From JANPLD01 sp964445765 (GTDB lineage Bacteria > Pseudomonadota > Alphaproteobacteria > Rickettsiales > UBA8987), in assembly GCA_964445765.1 (NCBI GenBank), contig CAYULD010000003.1, positions 62,001-126,000 on the forward strand: a stretch of 64,000 nucleotides of DNA. Direction: 5' to 3'. Position 1 is the first letter of the stretch; the number at the start of each line of letters is the position of its first letter. A program made the translations under genes and the position numbers. The notes beneath the pieces were generated by a model. That model was not told the DNA's origin and did not search any database. It was given only the letters and a program-made list of their open reading frames with translations. Below, in pieces: positions 53,607 to 61,730 of the stretch.

Positions 53607-56279
53607 TCAACTGATTTTAGTTTTAAGATTATATATTTCTTCTAGTGCTTGCTTTGGCGATAAATTATCTGGTGAGAGATTTTTAATATATTCAATTAAA
53701 ATTTTTTCATTTTCCCGTAGGGAATTTTTATTATTTTTTTGCAAAGTATTTATTGAAAACAAGGGTAAATCCTCACTAAAAATTTTTGCTGGGTTATGCT
53801 GGTTATTTTTTTCTAAAATCTCAAGAATTTGATTTGCCCTATTGATAACTTTATTTGGAATACCCGCTAATTTTGCAACATTTATTCCATATGATTTTCC
53901 GGCAATTCCGTTAATTATTTTATGAGAAAAAATTATCTCATTATTCCATTCTTTAGTTTCTGTTGTGTGCAGTGATATTTTATTTAGTTTTTCATTAAGC
54001 TCTGTTAATTCATGATAGTGTGTTGCAAAAATTGTTCTGCAACCGATAAAATTATGAATATATTCAAGCACTGACCAAGCTATTGAAATACCATCATAGG
54101 TGGAAGTGCCCCTGCCTATTTCATCTAGAATTACTAGAGATTTACTGGTGGCATTATTTAGAATTGTTGCGGTTTCAACCATTTCCACCATAAAAGTTGA
54201 ATGACCTTTTGCAAGATTGTCAGAAGCCCCAACCCTGCTAAAAATTTTATCTACAACCCCTATTTTTGCATAAGAGGCCGGAATAAAACTTCCAATTTGA
54301 GCCATAATTGCAATAACCGCATTTTGCCTTAAGAAGGTAGATTTTCCGCTCATATTAGGCCCTGTAATTAGCCAAATTTTATCTTCTTCACTAAGCGAAA
54401 TATCATTAGCAATAAATTTAATATTAGATAATTCTTTGAGATTATTTTCAATAACTATGTGTCTTGCGTCTTTCAAAATAAAATTTTCACTTTCATCAAT
54501 TTCTGGCTTTGTAAGATTATGATTTTCAGCAAACTCAGCTAGTGAGGAATAAAAATCAATTAAAGCTATTGAATTTGCATTTTGCAGTATGTTATCAGTT
54601 GCTAATTTTATTTTTTCACAAATTTCTCTAAAGATTTCAATTTCTAGTGCAATAGCGTATGATTGAGAATTAACAATTTTATTCTCAATTTCCCTTAATT
54701 CTTGAGTGGTATAACGAATATTATTCGCCAGAGTTTGCCTGTGAATAAAATAATTTGGGATTTTTTCAATTTGTGTGGGTGTAACTTCTAAAAAATAGCC
54801 CAAAATATTATTATGCTTAATTTTTAGATTGCTAATTCCACTTTCATTGCGATATTTTTCAATCAAATTATTTAATATGCTAACTGAATTTTCTTTAGTT
54901 TTGCGATAATCATCAAGTTTTGCATTATAATTTTCTTTAATAAAGCCACCTTCTGAAATGCTTGCTGGGGCTTGGTTTATAATCGCTTCATCTAGTAAGA
55001 ATAAAATTTCTTGATTATCATATTTTTGAAATAGAGATTTTATATTACTTGGAATTTCAGAATGATAAGAATTTATTAAATAGCAAATATCTAAAAATGC
55101 CTTAAGGCTATGTTTTAACGCTTCTAAATCTCTAGGGTTTGAGCGGTTAAGATGTATGCGAGAAATTATTCTTTCAATGTCAGAAATTTGTTTCAGGCAA
55201 GAAATAATATTTTTTCTAAAATCATTATTTAACAATAAAAATTCTACATTGTTAAGTCTAGTTTCAATTTCATTTTTATTTATTAATGGTTTGGAAAGTG
55301 CTTTCTGTAAAAATCTTGCACCATTTGCGGTTTTAGAAAAATTCATTACGCTAAATAGAGAATTTTTACTGCCCCCGTTTTGAGATTTGAATATTTCTAA
55401 ATTGCTAAAACTTGCAAAATCAATTTCCATAAAGTCAGAATTGTTTGATTTTTTAGGAAATAAAATATGCGGTTTTGCATTTGGAAATGTTGAGCTTATA
55501 TAATCCAGCAAAACGCTACAAGATGCAATTTCTTGGTTTTCAAGGTTAAGAGATTCTAAAGTTTTGATATTGTAAAAATTTTTCAGTTTTTCTTTGCCTC
55601 TTTTTTCTGAAAATTGCGATTTATCAAAATTGCTAATTATTTTGCGATAATTATTAAAAATGGCGGAAAAAGACTTATCTGAAAATAATTCATCAGATAT
55701 TAAAATTTCTTTAGGGTTTAATTTTTCAAGCTCAGAAAATAATTTTTCTTCACTGGTTTTCGTAACAAAAATTTCACCCGTAGAAACATCACAATAGGCT
55801 AAATAAAAAACCTGCTCATTTTTATTAATGCAAACCAAATAATTGGCAAAGTAGCCTTCAAGCAAGTTTTCTTCAGTAATGGTTGCAGGTGTTACAATTC
55901 TTGTAACTTCCCTTGTTACAACTGCTTTATAGCCCCTTTTTTTCTTAGCTTCTTCTGGGGTTTCAGTTTGTTCACAAATTGCAACTTTATAACCTTTCTT
56001 TATAAGCCTTCCCAAATAGCCCTCGTAAGAATGATGCGGAACTCCACACATAGGGGTTTCAACCCCATTATGCTCCCCCCTTTTGGTTAATACAATTTCA
56101 AGCTCACTTGAGGCAATAATGGCATCTTCAAAAAAGAGTTCATAAAAATCACCCATTCTAAAAAACAGCAGAATATCTTTATAATTTTTCTTAATTTCTA
56201 GATATTGTTGCATCATTGGGGTGATGCTAATTTGCTCTTCAGATGATGGTTTTTCTGTTTTTTTATCTACCAAAGACAT
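53607..56279 (-). CDS. mutS: DNA mismatch repair protein MutS
   Basis: MutS recognises mismatches and starts repair with MutL. The start is placed at ATG 56279 (MSLVDKK); a longer frame begins at 56318 but lacks support. The roughly 890-residue protein has the mismatch-binding motif FFRMGDFYELFFEDA (Phe-x-Glu near 47-51), AICEQTETPEEAKKKRG, the connector and lever domains, the Walker A GPNMSGKSTFLRQNAVI, STFMVEMVETATIL, the Walker B LVILDEIGRGTSTYDG and the final FATHYHELTEL. It is complete and normal in length. Confidence 0.96.
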   Translation of the reverse strand: MSLVDKKTEKPSSEEQISITPMMQQYLEIKKNYKDILLFFRMGDFYELFFEDAIIASSELEIVLTKRGEHNGVETPMCGVPHHSYEGYLGRLIKKGYKVAICEQTETPEEAKKKRGYKAVVTREVTRIVTPATITEENLLEGYFANYLVCINKNEQVFYLAYCDVSTGEIFVTKTSEEKLFSELEKLNPKEILISDELFSDKSFSAIFNNYRKIISNFDKSQFSEKRGKEKLKNFYNIKTLESLNLENQEIASCSVLLDYISSTFPNAKPHILFPKKSNNSDFMEIDFASFSNLEIFKSQNGGSKNSLFSVMNFSKTANGARFLQKALSKPLINKNEIETRLNNVEFLLLNNDFRKNIISCLKQISDIERIISRIHLNRSNPRDLEALKHSLKAFLDICYLINSYHSEIPSNIKSLFQKYDNQEILFLLDEAIINQAPASISEGGFIKENYNAKLDDYRKTKENSVSILNNLIEKYRNESGISNLKIKHNNILGYFLEVTPTQIEKIPNYFIHRQTLANNIRYTTQELREIENKIVNSQSYAIALEIEIFREICEKIKLATDNILQNANSIALIDFYSSLAEFAENHNLTKPEIDESENFILKDARHIVIENNLKELSNIKFIANDISLSEEDKIWLITGPNMSGKSTFLRQNAVIAIMAQIGSFIPASYAKIGVVDKIFSRVGASDNLAKGHSTFMVEMVETATILNNATSKSLVILDEIGRGTSTYDGISIAWSVLEYIHNFIGCRTIFATHYHELTELNEKLNKISLHTTETKEWNNEIIFSHKIINGIAGKSYGINVAKLAGIPNKVINRANQILEILEKNNQHNPAKIFSEDLPLFSINTLQKNNKNSLRENEKILIEYIKNLSPDNLSPKQALEEIYNLKTKIS

Positions 56280-56366
56280 TGATGAAATAAATATTTTACA
56301 ATTAAAAGAATATATCAAAAATTTGATTTCTCAATGTTAGAAAATTTCAAATAAGTTAAAAAATCA

Positions 56367-57200
56367 TTATCTCTGATTAGTGCTTTCTTGTATGGTATCT
56401 GTTTTTTGAAGGTGCTCTATCATATGTCTTAGCCTTTCTCCAGCTATTGGGTGTGCTCTAGGCTGTTTGGGGCTTAAAAGATTAGATATTAAACCCTCAG
56501 GCTTTGGTAGTCTTAATTTAGGGGTTAAATAAAATTCTGCACAGGCTTTAACAGCTTCTGTGAGGTTTGTTATTTTAGGTTTTGCCTCACCTAAAACTTC
56601 ATGAAAATGAATATTTATAAGTGCATTAATGTCATTAAAATTTTGAGTTGCAAAGCTATCGCACTCAAGCTCTTTTTTACGCCCCCTACTTGAAGTAACA
56701 TAAATACTAGGTATACTTATTCTTAAAGAATCATTGTGAACAATACTTAGAACTGATGTAGCAAATGCTGTAATGGCAACCTCATTTGTTAAGAAGTTGC
56801 CACCAGCCAATTTAGACGCAATTGCACAGCTTGCTGTAATCAAAATAGGTGAATATCTAAAGAGTGTATTTGTTCTAGGCGAGAGAATTTTTTCTAAAAA
56901 AGATTTGCCGTCCAAGCTGTGTCTTAATTCGTGTTTTAATATATATTCACATTCCCCTTCATCTAACCGTGATGCAAAATTTGCAGAAAGATTTATTGTG
57001 TTAGAATCAGGTGAGTAACTTGCACCTCCTCCATAATTTAAAATTCTTAATTGGGGTGGTTGCCAGTCTTTTCTTCTATTTGGAATTGTATGTAAATTCT
57101 TCAAGGTATACTTAATTGCATTTTCATATGCTCTAAAAGCACTTGGAAAACTGCGAGACAAGTTTGCCGTTTCTGATATATATATATATATATATATCAT
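56367..57200 (-). CDS. M48-like zinc metalloprotease, main part (5' end disturbed by microsatellite)
   Basis: From about residue 10 on, the protein looks like a short M48-type metalloprotease. HELRH (His90, Glu91, His94 in this frame) is the zinc site, ELECDSFA near residue 177 gives the third ligand, and HPIAGERLRHMIEHL near the C-terminus is also typical. A hydrophobic stretch (about 113-152) could be a membrane hairpin. The only start in this frame lies inside an (AT)11 tract with no ribosome-binding site, and the adjacent upstream frame enters the same tract out of phase. One extra AT unit (12) or two fewer (9) would join the two frames. It is either phase-variable or a broken gene. Confidence 0.65.
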   Translation of the reverse strand: MIYIYIYISETANLSRSFPSAFRAYENAIKYTLKNLHTIPNRRKDWQPPQLRILNYGGGASYSPDSNTINLSANFASRLDEGECEYILKHELRHSLDGKSFLEKILSPRTNTLFRYSPILITASCAIASKLAGGNFLTNEVAITAFATSVLSIVHNDSLRISIPSIYVTSSRGRKKELECDSFATQNFNDINALINIHFHEVLGEAKPKITNLTEAVKACAEFYLTPKLRLPKPEGLISNLLSPKQPRAHPIAGERLRHMIEHLQKTDTIQESTNQR

Positions 57201-57435
57201 TTTCAGGCATTTTTAAGGCACTTGGTCCGGAGATTATAAATTTATTTTTATTAAAATCTAATGTAGGTAATCCCTTATATTTAAGGTCTACTTCAATTTC
57301 TGGAAATATCCAGCCATTCGGATTAAGAGGGGAGTCTTTGAGGGGTTCAAATTCATTTTTTGCTCTAGTGTAGGCATTATAAACTTTTGGAAAGTTTGAT
57401 TTTAATTCGTTTAGATTTGCTTCTTCTAAAGCCAT
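57133..57435 (-). CDS. N-terminal frame of the split metalloprotease locus, partly duplicated domain
   Basis: This 100-codon frame starts at MALEEANLNELKSNFPKVYNAY with a normal beginning, runs into the AT microsatellite (DIYIYIYI) and stops soon after. Its first 80 residues resemble the beginning of the next frame: ANLNELKSNFPKVYNAYTRAKNEF against ANLSRSFPSAFRAYENAIKYT. A Pro-rich turn, strand and Pro/Asn segment follow in both. So it may be a partial tandem duplicate of the protease N-terminal domain, joined through the microsatellite. It is divergent from the beta-oxidation operon. Confidence 0.5.
   Translation of the reverse strand: MALEEANLNELKSNFPKVYNAYTRAKNEFEPLKDSPLNPNGWIFPEIEVDLKYKGLPTLDFNKNKFIISGPSALKMPENDIYIYIYIRNGKLVSQFSKCF
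57176..57197. repeat. (AT)11 dinucleotide microsatellite
   Basis: Eleven uninterrupted AT units lie within coding DNA, at the junction of two overlapping frames that encode parts of a metalloprotease. A change to 12 or 9 units would fuse the frames, so it is a plausible slippage switch. Confidence 0.85.
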
Positions 57436-57507
57436 ATGATTTTTTTATTTCATTTGTATCATAAAATAATTAAAAAATCGTTAAACAAGATGTGTGTTTT
57501 TTATTTT

Positions 57508-57540
57508 TTTACAGAATTTTTCTTAAAAAAACACTATAAT
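57508..57540 (+). promoter_or_regulatory. Possible promoter of the beta-oxidation operon
   Basis: A perfect TATAAT lies at 57535-57540, upstream of the thiolase start. The nearest -35-like TTTACA (57508-57513) is 21 bases away, which is too far for a standard promoter, so an activator may be needed. Evidence is weak. Confidence 0.3.
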
Positions 57541-57607
57541 TAACAAAATTTGTTGATAACATTTCTTTAACCAGTCTAAATTGCTTCAAATAATCAAAGA
57601 AATATTT

Positions 57608-58732
57608 ATGAAAAATGCTGTAATTGTAGATTTTTTGAGAAGCCCATTTACTAGGGCAACTAAAGGCGAATTTGCAGAAATCAGACCAGATGATTTAGCT
57701 GGAAGCGTTATAAAAGATATAGTTTCACGAAATAAATTAAAGGTTGAAGATATTGAAGATCTTAAAATGGGTTGTGCATTTCCTGAGGGGGAGCAAGGCT
57801 TGAATATAGGTCGTCAAGTTTGTTTTATAGCTGGGCTACCGATTTCTGTTGCGGGTGTTACAACAAATCGTTTTTGTGGCTCATCAATGCAAACTATTCA
57901 CGATGCAGTTGGCTCAATTATGGCAGGTGCTGGTGAGTTATATATTTGTGCTGGCGTTGAATCAATGTCTAGAATACCAATGGGGGGCTTAAACCCCGGG
58001 CCTAACCCTGCTTTATATGAAAGCTATCCAGAAACTTATGACGGAATGGGCATTACCGCAGAAAGGCTTGCGGTTAAATATAAAATCTCTCGCAGGGAGC
58101 AAGATGAATTTGCTACTTTAAGCCATAAAAAAGCTGCAAAAGCTCAAGATGAGGGCAAGTTTGTTCAAGAAATTTCTCAATTTGGCGGAATTTCAAAAGA
58201 TGGTTGCATTAGAAGGGATACTTCGCCTGAAACTCTATCTACTCTAAAGCCTGCTTTTGATGCGAAGGGAACGGTTACCGCTGGAACTTCTTCGCCATTA
58301 ACTGATGGTGTGGCGGCAGTTATAGTTGCAGAAGAAGAATATGCTCGGAAAAATAATCTTAAAATTTTAGCAAGGGTGAAATCAATAGCGGTTTCTGGTT
58401 GTGCACCTGAAATAATGGGTATAGGGCCAGTTCCTGCAACTAAGAAGGCTCTGCAAAGGGCTGGTTTGGAGCTTAAAGATATTGATATTATTGAGCTTAA
58501 TGAAGCCTTTGCTGCACAATCTATTTCAGTCATTCGTGAGCTTGGTGCGGATATGAGCAAAATAAATCTTGATGGCGGGGCGATTGCATTAGGGCATCCG
58601 CTAGGTGCATCTGGTGCTAGAATTACCGGCAAAGCGGCATCTTTGCTTCAGCGTGAGGGTAAAAAATATGCCCTTGCAACGATGTGTATTGGTGGCGGGC
58701 AAGGTATCGCAACAATTTTGGAAAGGGTCTAA
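57608..58732 (+). CDS. fadA: Acetyl-CoA acyltransferase (thiolase)
   Basis: The start is the ATG at 57608 (MKNAVIVDFLRSPF); an upstream TTG at 57581 is unlikely. The 374-residue thiolase has the nucleophile Cys in TNRFCGSSMQTIHDA (about residue 86), GVESMSRIPMGG, NEAFAAQS, the catalytic His in ALGHPLGASGARI, and the second Cys in MCIGGGQG. It cleaves 3-ketoacyl-CoA in the last step of beta-oxidation, though biosynthetic thiolases look similar. Context (acyl-CoA dehydrogenase and hydroxyacyl-CoA dehydrogenase/hydratase downstream) favours degradation. Confidence 0.9.
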   Translation: MKNAVIVDFLRSPFTRATKGEFAEIRPDDLAGSVIKDIVSRNKLKVEDIEDLKMGCAFPEGEQGLNIGRQVCFIAGLPISVAGVTTNRFCGSSMQTIHDAVGSIMAGAGELYICAGVESMSRIPMGGLNPGPNPALYESYPETYDGMGITAERLAVKYKISRREQDEFATLSHKKAAKAQDEGKFVQEISQFGGISKDGCIRRDTSPETLSTLKPAFDAKGTVTAGTSSPLTDGVAAVIVAEEEYARKNNLKILARVKSIAVSGCAPEIMGIGPVPATKKALQRAGLELKDIDIIELNEAFAAQSISVIRELGADMSKINLDGGAIALGHPLGASGARITGKAASLLQREGKKYALATMCIGGGQGIATILERV

Positions 58733-58816
58733 TTTAAGCAATTATTAGTGCAAAGTGTAATTAATCTTTGTGCTTATTAATAACATGCACTTGAGATAGT
58801 AACTTGCACTGTAACT

Positions 58817-59239
58817 ATGGTTGAGCAACAATATAAACAGCAGGAAAATTTGGATAGTAAAATCCAAAAAATTCTTGGTGTTGAAGAGGCAAAAAAAATT
58901 CACGGTATTTTAGAGGAGATTAAAGAAGCATTGGGAAAAGATTTTGATGTGCTTGTTGAGTTACTAGGGCAAGCAGAAGTTGAAAGTTTGGAGAAAGATA
59001 CTGAAAAATTAATTGCTTTTATAGTTAGTAGCTTAAAAATTGATAAAAAATATTTGCTGAAACCTAAGCTCAAAAAGGCTTTATTGAAATATGTAAAATA
59101 TATTAATGAGCTTACAGAGGGTATGAAAAAAAATTCTTTGCTTAATAAGTTAAGATCTTTTGGGCAAGATATTATGGAGATGATAAACCGCCAAGAAGTT
59201 GCTATAGGTAAAGGGCAAGATATTATGGAGATGAGGTAG
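58817..59239 (+). CDS. Unknown helical protein (140 aa) inside the beta-oxidation operon
   Basis: The 140-residue protein is all helical and charged, with Lys and Glu dominating, and has no signal peptide or membrane helix. Its last part contains a repeated heptapeptide GQDIMEM, encoded by two nearly identical 21-base stretches at 59161-59181 and 59214-59234; the second abuts the stop codon, so the C-terminus may have grown by duplication. I do not recognise a family. It lies between thiolase and the hydroxyacyl-CoA dehydrogenase gene. A phasin-like or regulatory role would fit the position but is inference. Confidence 0.55.
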   Translation: MVEQQYKQQENLDSKIQKILGVEEAKKIHGILEEIKEALGKDFDVLVELLGQAEVESLEKDTEKLIAFIVSSLKIDKKYLLKPKLKKALLKYVKYINELTEGMKKNSLLNKLRSFGQDIMEMINRQEVAIGKGQDIMEMR

Positions 59240-59251
59240 TTTTTACCCCTG

Positions 59252-59277
59252 CCCTCTCCCTACTTGTAGGGAGAGGG
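59252..59277. repeat. Perfect GC-rich palindrome
   Basis: CCCTCTCCCTAC and GTAGGGAGAGGG form a perfect 12-bp stem around TT. It resembles the element at 26953-26985 and lies between two genes of an operon, where the hairpin could affect readthrough or mRNA stability. Confidence 0.75.
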
Positions 59278-59322
59278 AATAGAGGATGGATATAATTATA
59301 AAAATAAAAAAAGGTCAAAATT

Positions 59323-61719
59323 ATGACAATAAATAAAGTAGCAGTGATTGGTTCTGGTGTAATGGGAAGCGGTATAGCTGCGCATATTGCGAATAGTAAC
59401 ACTAATGTTTTGCTCTTGGATATTCTGCCACAAGGGCAGGCTAATCGTAATGCGTTGGTTGATGGTGCGCTTGAAAAAATGCAGAAATCTGATCCTGCAA
59501 TGCTTACGCACAAATCTAAGCTGAAATATATTCAAGTTGGCAATTTAGAAGATGACCTTGCGAAGCTGAAAGATTGCGATTGGATTATTGAAGTTGTGCT
59601 TGAAGATATAAAAGTTAAGCAAGAAACTTACAAAAAAATTAATCAGAATCGTAAAAAAGGATCAATTGTTTCTTCTAACACTTCAACAATTCCCCTAGAA
59701 AAATTGGTTGAAGGTTTGGGTTCTGAATTTGAGCAAGATTTTCTTATCACTCATTTCTTTAATCCGCCACGCTATATGAAATTGCTGGAGCTTGTTTCTG
59801 GCAAGAATACTCGTGCGGATGCAGTGAAAGAAATTGAAGGGTTCTGTGATGTTAAGCTCGGCAAAGGTGTAGTGAAATGCTTTGATAGGCCGGGTTTTAT
59901 TGCTAATCGTATTGGCACATTCTGGCTAATGCGCGCGTTAAATGAAGTGGTTGATACGGGTGCATCTATTGAGCTTGCAGATGTTATGATGGGCAAGCCG
60001 ATTGGCGTTCCAAAAACAGGTGTGTTCGGTTTAATGGATTTAATTGGTATTGATTTGCTGCCGCTTATTGCTCGCTCATTTGCACATAATTTGCCTAAAG
60101 AAGATGAGTTCAATAAAATTTTCAATCTGCCTGCGACTATTCAGAAAATGATTGCTGATGGTTATACTGGCAGAAAGGGCAAGGGTGGTTTTTATCGTAT
60201 TAATCCTGAATCAAAAGAGAAGAAGGAAAAGCAAGCGATAGACCTAAAAACTGGTGAATATAGAAAAGCATCTAAGCCACGCCCTGCAAGTGCGGAAGCT
60301 GGCAGAAAATCTTTGGCGAATATTTTTGAAACTAAAGATGAAGGTTCAAAATATTTATGGCCAGTGTTGCGTGATACATTAATATATACGGCAAATTTAG
60401 TTGGTGAAATTGCATCTGACATCAAGCAGATAGATGAGGCGATGAAGCTAGGTTATAATTGGAAGATGGGGCCGTTTGAGATAATTGATAAAATGGCGAT
60501 TGATGGTAAATCTGGTGCGAAATATTTTTCTGAAAAATTGAAATCAGAAGGTAAGCAAGTTCCAAAAATTATTGAGCAAATCGGTGATGGCTCTTTCTAT
60601 AAAGTTGAAGGCGGTGCTAAGAAATTCTATGCCAATAATAATTACAATATAATTCCATTTGATAGTAATACTTTCACATTAGATGATATAAAAATCAACG
60701 CGAAACCAGTTCTTAAAAATGGCTCTGCCAGCGTGTGGGATATTGGTGATGGCGTGCTTGCGTTTGAGTTTACTTCAAAAATGAATTCGCTTGATCCAAC
60801 AACTTTGGAATTAATAAATACGACAGTTGAAGAAGTTAAGAAGAATCACAAAGGGCTTGTGATGTATAATGATTCTGACAATTTCTGCGTTGGTGCAAAT
60901 ATTGGCGTGCTTTTGTTTGCGGCTAATACTGCCGCTTGGAAGGAGATTGATGGAATCATCAAACAAGGGCAAGATGCATATATGAATTTGAAATATGCGC
61001 CGTTCCCAGTAATTGGTGCACCTTCAGGTATGGCTTTGGGTGGCGGTTGTGAGATGATGCTTCATTGTGATGCAGTGGTTTCTCATGTGGAGTTATATTC
61101 GGGGCTTGTTGAAGTTGGTGTTGGTTTAGTGCCGGGTTGGGGTGGATGTAAAGAATTTGTTTATCGCCAACTTAAAAAGCGTGCTGAAGATGATAGATGG
61201 GCTGCAAAATTTGGTGGTTGGTTTAGTTGGCTATCACCAATTAAAACGCTGAACACAATGCCGCCGATAATTGAAACAATGACAAATATCTCAACGGCGA
61301 AAGTTTCAAAATCTGCTGAAGAAGCTAAGAGAATGCTTATCTTAAATGAAAAATCTGAAATTGTGATGAATCGCAAACGCCTACTTTCACAAGCTAAGAA
61401 AAAGGCGTTAGAGCTTTCAGTAAATTATAAAGCCCCAGAAACTTATTCAGTTAATTTGCCGGGTAAAACGGCTCGCACAGCTATTGAAATGAAGCTTCGT
61501 GAGATGGAGAAAACCAATCAGGTTACGCCATATGATATGATAGTTTCTCGTGCGGTTGCTTATGTAATTACGGGTGGTGATACATCAATCACTAAGCAAA
61601 TTACAGAGCAACAATTGCTAGATTTAGAGCGTGAAGCTTTCATGGATCTTATCAAGAAAGCCGGAACGCTAGACCGTATCGAGCATATGCTTGATACTGG
61701 AAAACCATTGAGGAATTAG
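59323..61719 (+). CDS. 3-Hydroxyacyl-CoA dehydrogenase / enoyl-CoA hydratase (FadN-type)
   Basis: The 798-residue bifunctional enzyme carries the hydration and dehydrogenation steps of beta-oxidation. The dehydrogenase half comes first: VAVIGSGVMGSGIAAHIA (NAD site), SNTSTIPLE, ITHFFNPPRYMKLLELV and GFIANRIGTFWLMRAL. The crotonase half follows after about residue 460, with GAPSGMALGGGCEMMLHCDAVVSHVE for the oxyanion hole and GLVPGWGGCKEF. This order is the reverse of E. coli FadB and matches Bacillus subtilis FadN (about 789 residues), which is encoded with FadA and FadE. The gene lies 11 bp before the acyl-CoA dehydrogenase gene. Confidence 0.92.
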   Translation: MTINKVAVIGSGVMGSGIAAHIANSNTNVLLLDILPQGQANRNALVDGALEKMQKSDPAMLTHKSKLKYIQVGNLEDDLAKLKDCDWIIEVVLEDIKVKQETYKKINQNRKKGSIVSSNTSTIPLEKLVEGLGSEFEQDFLITHFFNPPRYMKLLELVSGKNTRADAVKEIEGFCDVKLGKGVVKCFDRPGFIANRIGTFWLMRALNEVVDTGASIELADVMMGKPIGVPKTGVFGLMDLIGIDLLPLIARSFAHNLPKEDEFNKIFNLPATIQKMIADGYTGRKGKGGFYRINPESKEKKEKQAIDLKTGEYRKASKPRPASAEAGRKSLANIFETKDEGSKYLWPVLRDTLIYTANLVGEIASDIKQIDEAMKLGYNWKMGPFEIIDKMAIDGKSGAKYFSEKLKSEGKQVPKIIEQIGDGSFYKVEGGAKKFYANNNYNIIPFDSNTFTLDDIKINAKPVLKNGSASVWDIGDGVLAFEFTSKMNSLDPTTLELINTTVEEVKKNHKGLVMYNDSDNFCVGANIGVLLFAANTAAWKEIDGIIKQGQDAYMNLKYAPFPVIGAPSGMALGGGCEMMLHCDAVVSHVELYSGLVEVGVGLVPGWGGCKEFVYRQLKKRAEDDRWAAKFGGWFSWLSPIKTLNTMPPIIETMTNISTAKVSKSAEEAKRMLILNEKSEIVMNRKRLLSQAKKKALELSVNYKAPETYSVNLPGKTARTAIEMKLREMEKTNQVTPYDMIVSRAVAYVITGGDTSITKQITEQQLLDLEREAFMDLIKKAGTLDRIEHMLDTGKPLRN

Positions 61720-61730
61720 TAGGAGGTTTT

